64,000 nucleotides of DNA, taken from positions 1 to 64,000 of the forward strand of contig JBELHR010000002.1 of the NCBI GenBank assembly GCA_042091275.1, written 5' to 3'. The stretch comes from JBELHR01 sp042091275. GTDB lineage: Bacteria; Bacteroidota; Bacteroidia; Flavobacteriales; Flavobacteriaceae. Every line of letters begins with the position of its first letter. The stretch's first letter is position 1. Below, one piece after another: positions 25,209 through 32,746 of the stretch. A program made the position numbers and the translations under genes. Below the pieces are notes generated by a model, which did no database searches, was not told where the DNA came from, and saw only the letters and a list, made by a program, of their open reading frames with translations.

Positions 25209-25547
25209 CATCAAAACACCAAAGATTTTTTTAAGATTATCTTGGTTGATGTTCAGAGCTACCTTGGATCCCAAAAATCCTCCCAAGACAAATACAACGG
25301 AGACAATCAGGGCAAATTTCCAATTTATAGCACCTTGCTGATGGTAGTTATAGACTGCCAGAAAAGTGACTGGAGGAAGCATTACCGCTAAACTCATTCC
25401 TTGAGCCTGGTATTGGGAATAGCCTAAAAAAACGATAAACAGAGGGACCATTAGTATTCCTCCACCTATTCCAATTAAACCACTTAAAAAACCAGCTAAT
25501 AATCCGATTAGCATTAGGAGTAAGACACTTGTAATTGACATTTTCAT
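25173..25547 (-). CDS. Half-size TauE/SafE-family membrane protein
   Basis: The 124-residue protein contains one TauE/SafE unit: LAGFLSGLIGIGGGILMVPLFIVFLGYSQ followed by three more hydrophobic helices. Full-length family members have two such units (about 250 residues). This one contains a single unit, yet it has a clean start and stop, so it is not obviously a broken gene. It may work as a homodimer. Anion (sulfite or sulfoacetate) export is the family role. The start may be the first or third codon. Confidence 0.8.
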   Translation of the reverse strand: MKMSITSVLLLMLIGLLAGFLSGLIGIGGGILMVPLFIVFLGYSQYQAQGMSLAVMLPPVTFLAVYNYHQQGAINWKFALIVSVVFVLGGFLGSKVALNINQDNLKKIFGVLMLIVAVKMIFGK

Positions 25548-25556
25548 TAAAAAGTT

Positions 25557-26459
25557 TTAGGGGGTTGTATCGATTGGGATCTTTATTTTATAAAGTCTTC
25601 TTGAGGCATTGTTTAATTTGTTTTCTCTCAGCCAAGGATTGTAAAGCTTTAATTCTCTGTAGGTCAAATCCATCGCCTTTGAAAACTGAGCTAAGTTACT
25701 TACCACCGTATCCACCTCGACAATATTAAAATCAGGGAGCTCGTATAGATCTTGTTTTTCAAAGACAAATCCATAGGATCTCGGAGATTCTAAAATATTT
25801 TTAATCGCTATAAGTCTCGGTAGGTATCTCGCAGTTTCAATGGGAAGTAAAATATCGTAGTAATCGTCGGTACCTTGTGCTTGCATTCTTCGACTCAAAC
25901 CATTTGGTCCGACATTGTAAGCCGCAGCAGCAAGAGTCCAAGTACCGAATCTCTCTTTCTGCTTTAACAGATATTGACAGGCTGCTTCTGTTGATTTCTC
26001 TAAGCTATATCTTTCGTCTACATTTGAATTAACTTCCAATCCACAGTCGCGCGCTGTACCTTTCATCAATTGCCAATACCCTTTAGCTCCCGCAGGAGAG
26101 GTTACATTTTGAAGTCCGGATTCGATGACAGCTAAATATTTGAAATCATCCGGGATACCGTATTTCTCCAAGATTGGTTCAATTACAGGGAAATATTTAT
26201 GACTTCGTTTAATCAGAAGTAGACCGTTAGATTGCCAGTAGGTGTTGACTAAGAATTCTCTGTCTAGACGCTCATTGACATCTCTTTTTTCCGAGGGAAC
26301 GCGTTCTCCTGCAAATTCTAAAAAAGCAGGAATTTTGACGGCTTTTATCTTGTAAGTATCGCTTGTTCTATTTTCGTTGAGATTTTTGGAATAAAAAAAC
26401 AAGTAGCTGATTGTCAGAGAAAAAACTAGTGTTATGGCAAAAATAGAGAGACGTTTCAT
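25557..26459 (-). CDS. Lytic transglycosylase domain protein (MltD-like)
   Basis: Cleaves peptidoglycan glycan strands. An N-terminal hydrophobic segment (about 5-25) serves as signal or anchor. The SLT catalytic domain has the active-site E113 in LAVIESGLQN, followed by SPAGAKGYWQLM and AAAAYNVGPNGLSRRM. The C-terminal 60 residues (DLTYRELKLYNPWLRENKL) look like a single weak LysM-type unit. At 300 residues it is shorter than E. coli MltD (about 450). It is 9 bp from the TauE gene. Confidence 0.88.
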   Translation of the reverse strand: MKRLSIFAITLVFSLTISYLFFYSKNLNENRTSDTYKIKAVKIPAFLEFAGERVPSEKRDVNERLDREFLVNTYWQSNGLLLIKRSHKYFPVIEPILEKYGIPDDFKYLAVIESGLQNVTSPAGAKGYWQLMKGTARDCGLEVNSNVDERYSLEKSTEAACQYLLKQKERFGTWTLAAAAYNVGPNGLSRRMQAQGTDDYYDILLPIETARYLPRLIAIKNILESPRSYGFVFEKQDLYELPDFNIVEVDTVVSNLAQFSKAMDLTYRELKLYNPWLRENKLNNASRRLYKIKIPIDTTP

Positions 26460-26482
26460 AGCGGCGAATTTACCCTATAAAT

Positions 26483-27154
26483 TTAGCTATTTTCCGTCAG
26501 ATTTTGAAGGTGATTGGATAAAATACTTGAAATTTTCTTGGCTTTGGTCAAAATCATAGCGTGATCGCCTCCCTTAACTTCGATACAGTTTTCAATATTT
26601 TGAATAGGAAAGATTTCGTCCAACTCTCCGTGGATATGTAAATCGGGAATTGGAGTGTGTTTTGCTTTCCAATTGAGAACTTGATAGAGCGACCAATCTA
26701 GGTATAACGGATCCCGTTTATCGAGGTAGTATTCATAAAAGCCTAGGCGCTCCTTTGTTTTACCTTGGGTTATTTTTAAAGCTATTTTCTCGATTTCATT
26801 TATTTTTTTTGAAGGGAAAAGCTTGTAAGTCTTGGTAAGTCTAAGAAATTGTAATCTTCTGGGAAGTTCGTCTGGATGCGCAATACTACTTATCAGTATC
26901 AAACTAGCGACATTTATTTGTTTGGCTATTTCCTGAACCATTATTCCTCCGAAGGATACTCCGATTAAAACTGCAGGAAAAGCAGTAATATTCTCGGCCA
27001 TTCTAGAGGCGTATTCGCCTATACTTTCATCCAAACTTTTTGGGGCTATCCACTCCAAGGGATGCAACACAACACCCTCTGGCCAAACTATTTTTTCAAA
27101 TATTTTGGTATTTGCTCCGAGCCCTGGAATCAAGTATATATTCAGTGTATTCAT
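26483..27154 (-). CDS. Alpha/beta hydrolase
   Basis: The 223-residue protein shows YLIPGLGANTKIF for the oxyanion strand, the nucleophile elbow GVSFGG, a catalytic Asp region (HIHGELDEIFP) and the His in KGGDHAMIL. It is a small cytoplasmic hydrolase without signal peptide, and its substrate cannot be inferred. Its ATG overlaps the mtaB stop by one base (TAATG), indicating translational coupling. Confidence 0.85.
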   Translation of the reverse strand: MNTLNIYLIPGLGANTKIFEKIVWPEGVVLHPLEWIAPKSLDESIGEYASRMAENITAFPAVLIGVSFGGIMVQEIAKQINVASLILISSIAHPDELPRRLQFLRLTKTYKLFPSKKINEIEKIALKITQGKTKERLGFYEYYLDKRDPLYLDWSLYQVLNWKAKHTPIPDLHIHGELDEIFPIQNIENCIEVKGGDHAMILTKAKKISSILSNHLQNLTENS

Positions 27155-28470
27155 TATGCAAAGCTTACTTCAACTAGACCATCGGAATCGATGTTTTCCA
27201 ATTGAACGCGTTGCAGTGAATTTACTAATTCTGAATTAAATGGTGTTTTAACTTTTACATAATTTTCTGTAAATCCGTGAAGGTATCCAGATTTGTCTTC
27301 GTATTCAAACAATACTGTTTTTTGACTTCCTATTTGAGATTCATAAAAAGCCCTTCTTTTTTTTACGGAGAGACCGCGCAACATTTTAGAACGTTTTTTG
27401 CGAATTTGCATATCCACGGCTCCTTCCATCTCTGCCGCCTCCGTATTGGCTCTTTCTGAATAGGTAAAGACGTGTAAATAGGAAATTTCCAATTCACTCA
27501 AGAAGTTATAGGTATCCAAAAATTGTTCATCCGTCTCCCCAGGGAAACCGACAATAACATCCACTCCAATGCAGGCATGAGGCATTACTTCACGAATTTT
27601 AGCGACGCGATCTACATAAAGTTCTCGCATGTATCTTCGCTTCATCTTCTTTAAGATCGCATTGGATCCACTTTGAAGCGGTATGTGAAAGTGAGGTACA
27701 AAACTATCCGATTTAGAAACAAAATCTATGGTTTCATTTTTTAAGAGATTCGGTTCGATAGAGGAAATTCTCACGCGGGCTATACCTTCTACCTTGTCCA
27801 ATTCTTGTACCAGATCTAAAAAGGTATGCTCGTGCTTTTTGTTTCCAAACTCTCCCTTACCATAGTCACCTATATTAACCCCAGTAAGTACAATCTCTTT
27901 AATGTTCTGCTGGGAGATTTCCGCAGCATTCGTCAAAATATTTTCTAGTTTGTCCGATCGAGATATTCCCCTTGCTAGCGGAATAGTGCAATACGTGCAT
28001 TTGTAGTCGCAACCATCTTGAACTTTTAAAAATGCTCGGGTACGATCTCCGATAGAGTAGGAGCCCACATAAAAGTTTGCATCCTCTATTTCACAAGAAT
28101 GAACTTCGCCGAGATCATTTTTTGTCAAATCGTTTAAATAGTCTGTTACTTTAAACTTTTCGGTAGCCCCCAGAACCAAATCAACTCCATCTACTTTTGC
28201 CAGGGATTCTGGTTTTAGTTGGGCATAACAACCAACCGCCACTAGGAAAGCTTCCTCGTTTTGTTTTAAAGCAGATTTGACCACGGTGGTAAATCGCTTA
28301 TCCGCATTTTCGGTAACCGAACAAGTATTAATCACATAGATGTCTGCTTTGTCCTCAAAATTCACGCGCTCAAAACCTTCTTTCTCAAAACTTCTAGCTA
28401 TTGTAGAGGTCTCGGAAAAGTTAAGTTTACACCCAAGCGTGTGAAAGGCTACTTTTTTTTGTGCGGTCAT
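27154..28470 (-). CDS. mtaB: tRNA t6A37 methylthiotransferase
   Basis: Adds the methylthio group to t6A37 of tRNA-Lys. The 438-residue protein has the MTTase domain cysteines C14, C50 and C81, the radical SAM motif CxxxCxxC at C154, C158 and C161 (CDYKCTYCTIP), GVNIGDYG, the IPLQSGS region, and a C-terminal TRAM domain. The short spacing of these motifs favours MtaB over MiaB or RimO. The hydrolase follows in the same operon. Confidence 0.94.
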   Translation of the reverse strand: MTAQKKVAFHTLGCKLNFSETSTIARSFEKEGFERVNFEDKADIYVINTCSVTENADKRFTTVVKSALKQNEEAFLVAVGCYAQLKPESLAKVDGVDLVLGATEKFKVTDYLNDLTKNDLGEVHSCEIEDANFYVGSYSIGDRTRAFLKVQDGCDYKCTYCTIPLARGISRSDKLENILTNAAEISQQNIKEIVLTGVNIGDYGKGEFGNKKHEHTFLDLVQELDKVEGIARVRISSIEPNLLKNETIDFVSKSDSFVPHFHIPLQSGSNAILKKMKRRYMRELYVDRVAKIREVMPHACIGVDVIVGFPGETDEQFLDTYNFLSELEISYLHVFTYSERANTEAAEMEGAVDMQIRKKRSKMLRGLSVKKRRAFYESQIGSQKTVLFEYEDKSGYLHGFTENYVKVKTPFNSELVNSLQRVQLENIDSDGLVEVSFA

Positions 28471-28490
28471 TCTTGTACATTTAAGGCCTG

Positions 28491-28520
28491 CAAATTTACT
28501 AATAATTGAAAATACTACAA
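28491..28520 (-). promoter_or_regulatory. Promoter of mtaB
   Basis: On the minus strand TTG (28518-28520), a 19-bp spacer and TAAATTTG (28491-28498) match the consensus with ideal spacing. Confidence 0.75.
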
Positions 28521-28538
28521 TAGTTTTAGCTTAAATTG

Positions 28539-30131
28539 ATGAAAATTAACAAGATATTGATAGTGTTACTGCTAGTAATTAGCTGCGGCACCGATAAAGA
28601 TCAGGAGAACCTCTCTAAAGTTTTTCGATATAACGAGCATTCTAATATCCGAACTTTAGATCCAGCTTTTGCCAAGGATCAGGCACATATTTGGGCTATT
28701 AATCAAGTGTTTAGCGGCCTGGTGAAAATGGACTACGATCTTAATATTGTTGGAGATATAGCAGATTCGTGGACAATTTCAGAGGATGGCCTACTTTATG
28801 AATTTCAAATTAGAGAAGGGGTATTATTCCACGATAACATATGTTTTTCAGATAATATTCAAAGGCAGGTAAACGCAGAAGATTTTGTTTTTAGTTTAAA
28901 TCGTTTGCGCAGCTCCGAACTCGCTGCTCCTGGCTCTTGGGTAATGTCTAATGTAAAAGAGATCAAGGCTTTAGACAAGCGTGTTTTACAAATCGAGTTA
29001 GAAAAACCATTTCCCCCATTCCTGTCTTTATTGGCCATGAAATATTGCTCTGTTGTTCCTGAAGAAGCAGTTCAGTATTACAAGGAAGATTTTGGTTTAA
29101 ATCCAGTTGGTACAGGTCCCTTTTACTTTAAAATATGGGCACCAAATGTCAAGTTAGTACTGCGTAAAAATTCGAGTTATTATCAAATGGACTCAGACGG
29201 AAGTCAATTGCCTAAACTAGAGGCGGTAGCAATAGGTTTTCTGCCGGATAAACAAAGTGAGTTCCTGGGATTCCTGCAAGGGAATTTAGATATGATTTCG
29301 GGATTAGATCCCTCCTATAAAGATGAGATTTTAAGCCCAATCGGTGAGCTTAATGCAATTTATCAAAAGGACTATACTCTATTGAAGGGGCCTTTTTTAA
29401 ACACCGAGTATTTAGGTATAAATACCCAAATGGATGGTCCTCTGCAGTTTAGGGAAGTAAGACAAGCACTGAATGCTGGTTTTGATAGAAAAAAAATGAT
29501 GACCTATCTTAGAAATAATGTGGGTGTGGCAGGAGAATCTGGAATTATTCCTTCGGGTTTACCTGGCTATACAGGCGAGACTTTTTATACCTATGACCCC
29601 TTAAAAAGTCGTAAAATTATCTCGGAGTTTATACAGAAATATCCCGAGGTGGATTGGTCTCTAACCTTATCGACAAATAGTCAATATGTAGATTTATGTG
29701 AATTTATTCAAAAGCAATGGGAGTCATTGGGTATTGCTGTCCAAGTGGAAGTTCTACCACCATCTACGCTCAGGCAGAGTAAAGCGACGGGGAAATTAAG
29801 TATGTTTAGAGCTAGTTGGATTGCGGATTATCCAGACGCTGAGAACTATCTGAGTCTGTTTTACAGCAGTAATTTTGCACCTAACGGACCCAATTACACC
29901 TATTTTAAAAACGATGTTTACGACGGTTTGTACGAGCAAATAATTAGGGATACGCGCAGAGATTCCAGAGTCGCGACTTATCAGAAAATGGATAGTCTAA
30001 TAATGAGCGAGGCGCCGATAGTACCTTTGTATTACGACGAATTTATCAGAGTAATTCCAAAACAAATAAAGGGGATGAAAATAGATGCCTTGAACGGACT
30101 AGATCTTCGATTTGTGGAGAAATTAAGGTAA
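28539..30131 (+). CDS. Peptide-type ABC transporter substrate-binding lipoprotein
   Basis: The start is the ATG at 28539 (a TTG precedes it). The signal MKINKILIVLLLVISC has a lipobox (VISC). The mature protein is an SBP family 5 (DppA/OppA-like) fold: SNIRTLDPAFAKDQ near the start, GLVKMDYDLNIVGDIADSWTISEDGLLYEF, VNAEDFVFSLNRL, NPVGTGPFYF and REVRQALNAGFDRKKMM. Length 530 is normal. No permease or ATPase gene is adjacent, so its partner is elsewhere or it works as a sensor. Its end overlaps the convergent EEP gene by 9 bp. Confidence 0.9.
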   Translation: MKINKILIVLLLVISCGTDKDQENLSKVFRYNEHSNIRTLDPAFAKDQAHIWAINQVFSGLVKMDYDLNIVGDIADSWTISEDGLLYEFQIREGVLFHDNICFSDNIQRQVNAEDFVFSLNRLRSSELAAPGSWVMSNVKEIKALDKRVLQIELEKPFPPFLSLLAMKYCSVVPEEAVQYYKEDFGLNPVGTGPFYFKIWAPNVKLVLRKNSSYYQMDSDGSQLPKLEAVAIGFLPDKQSEFLGFLQGNLDMISGLDPSYKDEILSPIGELNAIYQKDYTLLKGPFLNTEYLGINTQMDGPLQFREVRQALNAGFDRKKMMTYLRNNVGVAGESGIIPSGLPGYTGETFYTYDPLKSRKIISEFIQKYPEVDWSLTLSTNSQYVDLCEFIQKQWESLGIAVQVEVLPPSTLRQSKATGKLSMFRASWIADYPDAENYLSLFYSSNFAPNGPNYTYFKNDVYDGLYEQIIRDTRRDSRVATYQKMDSLIMSEAPIVPLYYDEFIRVIPKQIKGMKIDALNGLDLRFVEKLR

Positions 30132-31121
30132 CTGAAACTCCGTTAAAACAGGATAGTGATCAGAATACTCTTCCTTAAACTCTTTGTAGCTGGTAAATTT
30201 TACAGAAGGGTGGCCCAAAACATAGTCTATTCGCATGGGGAACAGGAAATCATAGGTTTTTCCAAAACCGGAGCCAACTTCTAGGAAAGCATCTGATGTA
30301 GTTTTTGAAAATTCGCGATAGATAAAACTGTATGGCGTATTATTGAAGTCTCCAGCTATAATATATGGGTAGTTTAAGTCTTTGGAGTGCTTGAGAATTT
30401 TTTCTGTTTGTTGCGCTTGCATCTGAAAACCCTTATTAAATCTTTTTAATAAAGATTTAGAACTCTCCTCATCAAAATTTAGACTTTTTGGATTTAAGCG
30501 AAAGGACTCCAAATGCAAGTTATATACCCTCAGCGTGTCTTTTTGGATAAGAACATCGATAAAAATAGCATTGTTACTTGAGTTGGTGAAGTTCAAGGAT
30601 CCGGAATGGATTATTGGGTATTTAGAATAGATTATTTGACCGATTCCATGTTTCCCCTGGGTAATCTTTTTATAGTGATTTGGGTAATTGATAATAACTT
30701 TTGGATCGTCGTAAAATTCTTGAAGGACCAGAAGATCTGGATTTTTATCTTGAATGAATTGATACATGTTGTCGTCTGTATTTCCATCGCTCTCCCAAGA
30801 ATAAAGGTTAAAAAGACGGACGTTATAGGTCATTAACTCTATCCCAAGAGCACCGGTCTGAATTTCTTTATTATTAGGTTGAAACTGTCTTAAAATAAGA
30901 GGGATACTCAAAAGAGCAATAAGAATGGAGAGGGTGATTTTTTTTGGAGATTTTAATAGCCAAAAGATGAGGAAAAACAAGTTTAAAATTATCCAAATAG
31001 GAGTGGTGAGAGTCATCAAACTCAAAACAGGAAACTCGCTCGGGTTTAAGTAGGGTAAGATATAGCAAGAGATTAAACCCAGAGCTACAATTATATTTAT
31101 CGTGTAATAGACTTTTTTCAA
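30123..31121 (-). CDS. Endonuclease/exonuclease/phosphatase-family membrane protein
   Basis: The 332-residue protein has about three N-terminal membrane segments (positions 7-90), then an EEP catalytic domain: TYNVRLFN, LLVLQEFYDD (metal-binding Glu), AGDFNNTPYS and SDHYPVLTEF with the catalytic Asp-His. The active site probably lies on the cell-surface side. This family includes phosphodiesterases and sphingomyelinase-like enzymes; the substrate here is unknown. It is the last gene of the mutL-rhomboid set and overlaps the preceding rhomboid gene by 4 bp. Confidence 0.85.
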   Translation of the reverse strand: MKKVYYTINIIVALGLISCYILPYLNPSEFPVLSLMTLTTPIWIILNLFFLIFWLLKSPKKITLSILIALLSIPLILRQFQPNNKEIQTGALGIELMTYNVRLFNLYSWESDGNTDDNMYQFIQDKNPDLLVLQEFYDDPKVIINYPNHYKKITQGKHGIGQIIYSKYPIIHSGSLNFTNSSNNAIFIDVLIQKDTLRVYNLHLESFRLNPKSLNFDEESSKSLLKRFNKGFQMQAQQTEKILKHSKDLNYPYIIAGDFNNTPYSFIYREFSKTTSDAFLEVGSGFGKTYDFLFPMRIDYVLGHPSVKFTSYKEFKEEYSDHYPVLTEFQLP

Positions 31122-31972
31122 TCTCCTTGTTTAAATAAGAATTCTTTTTCTTCTGAGCTCAGGGAGTCGTAGCCAGATTTACCAATTTTATCGAGAATTC
31201 CGTTGACCTTTTGTTGGGTGTTATCAGAGTCTTCTCTCGTCATTTTTCGTTTAGGGCTCTCCTTGGATTTATAGACCGTTTTGAGAGGACTTTTCTTTTT
31301 GAACTGAGGGATATTTAGGTTTATTCTAAAGCCATTGGTGTAGTAATACATACTTAAAAAACCAAATAAGGCCCCACCGAGATGAGCGAGTCTGCCTCCG
31401 GTATTGTCTCCGGTTAATTGAATCAGGTCCCAAAAAACCCAAATACTGGCTAAAATCCAAAGTTTTACATAGCCTATAAACGCCAAACGTATTTCAAATC
31501 TAGGCATATAGGTTGCTATTCCAATAAAAATGGCAGTTACTCCAGCGGATGCCCCCATTAAAATAGCTCCACCCGGACCACTTAGGCTCGGGACAAAATT
31601 ATAGGTGAGTAGATAAAGAAGACCACCAAATACGGTGCCTAATAGATAGTAGGTAAGGAGGTTTTTTGGTGTAAAATAATCGAGAAATAGATTCCCTATA
31701 TAATACAAGATGAGCATATTCATTAAAAGGTGTACAAAGGAAGCGTGAACAAATCCATAGGTCACAATGGACCAAGGATGCCACAGGGTATCTCCCAAGT
31801 CACTACTAAGCGCAAAATAAGTATAAAACAGATTTTGATTTTCATCTATTAAGGTACCGAAAAAGCCAAATAATAGAGTAGCGATATAAATAGCAATATT
31901 CACGTAAATGAGTTGCTGAACAATATTACTTTTCAGGAAGTTAGTCTTGATTTGTTCTTTAATTTGGGCCAT
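31118..31972 (-). CDS. Rhomboid intramembrane serine protease with C-terminal extension
   Basis: The six-helix rhomboid core has the serine nucleophile S142 in GASAGVTA and the catalytic His H197 in GRLAHLGGALFG, with HASFVHLLMNML in helix 2 (the HxxxN motif). After the core comes a cytoplasmic tail of about 60 residues ending in KIGKSGYDSLSSEEKEFLF, a module often found on Bacteroidota rhomboids (DUF6576). It cleaves membrane proteins within the bilayer; substrates are unknown. A second rhomboid precedes it by 36 bp. Confidence 0.92.
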   Translation of the reverse strand: MAQIKEQIKTNFLKSNIVQQLIYVNIAIYIATLLFGFFGTLIDENQNLFYTYFALSSDLGDTLWHPWSIVTYGFVHASFVHLLMNMLILYYIGNLFLDYFTPKNLLTYYLLGTVFGGLLYLLTYNFVPSLSGPGGAILMGASAGVTAIFIGIATYMPRFEIRLAFIGYVKLWILASIWVFWDLIQLTGDNTGGRLAHLGGALFGFLSMYYYTNGFRINLNIPQFKKKSPLKTVYKSKESPKRKMTREDSDNTQQKVNGILDKIGKSGYDSLSSEEKEFLFKQGD

Positions 31973-32008
31973 GAGATTAAAGATAACGTCTTTGAATGAC
32001 TTAAAAAA

Positions 32009-32740
32009 CTAATCCCATCTGGAAAATTGATTTTTCTGCCAGTATTTCATAATTAAAAAACCGATCAATGCACCTCCGATATGAGCGAAGTGTGCAGTTC
32101 CTGTATTGGCTCCCGAGATTCCAAAAAACAAATCTCCTACAATAATCAGAGGAATAAAGTATTTTGCAGCTATAGGTACTGGAAAGAAGATCATGGCCAG
32201 CTTTGCATCCGGAAAGGCAAACCCAAAAGCTACTAAAACCCCATAAATTGCTCCGGAGGCACCTACCGCTGGAGTATTAAATAGACCGTAAATTTTTTGT
32301 AAATCATCTTGGGAAACCTCAGGACTAACTCCAACATTGGCCCTGCCTGTTTCTAGTAGACTTTGAATATCCGAAGCCATCCAACCGTTGTTGAGAAGAA
32401 GATCATAGACTTGATTGAATTGGAAGTAGTTTACTAAGGTATAAATCAGACCAGCTCCAATTCCCGCTGTAAAATAAAAGAAGGTAAACTTTTTAGTTCC
32501 CCACATTTGTTCCAACGGAGTACCAAACGCCCACAATGCATACATATTAAAAAGTATATGCGTAAGACTACCGTGCATAAACATATGCGAAACAAACTGC
32601 CAAAAGCCAAAATTTGAGTTTTCTGGGAACCAAAGTGCGAGTATTGGTTGCAAGTTTAAACTCGACAAGAATTGCGGAGCGGCAAAAAGGATAACATTGA
32701 TTATAATTAAATGCTTTATCGCATCGGTAAGTCCTCTCAT
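32009..32740 (-). CDS. Rhomboid intramembrane serine protease
   Basis: The 243-residue rhomboid has S162 in GASGAIYGVLVA and H220 in TAHFAHIGGALIG, the Ser/His dyad, and the HGSLTHILFNMYAL segment in helix 2. It has no C-terminal extension and only a short soluble loop (about 110-155) between helices. It sits between mutL (6 bp) and the other rhomboid, so the pair is co-transcribed. The two differ in sequence and are not a recent duplication. Confidence 0.93.
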   Translation of the reverse strand: MRGLTDAIKHLIIINVILFAAPQFLSSLNLQPILALWFPENSNFGFWQFVSHMFMHGSLTHILFNMYALWAFGTPLEQMWGTKKFTFFYFTAGIGAGLIYTLVNYFQFNQVYDLLLNNGWMASDIQSLLETGRANVGVSPEVSQDDLQKIYGLFNTPAVGASGAIYGVLVAFGFAFPDAKLAMIFFPVPIAAKYFIPLIIVGDLFFGISGANTGTAHFAHIGGALIGFLIMKYWQKNQFSRWD

Positions 32741-32746
32741 TGTGAT

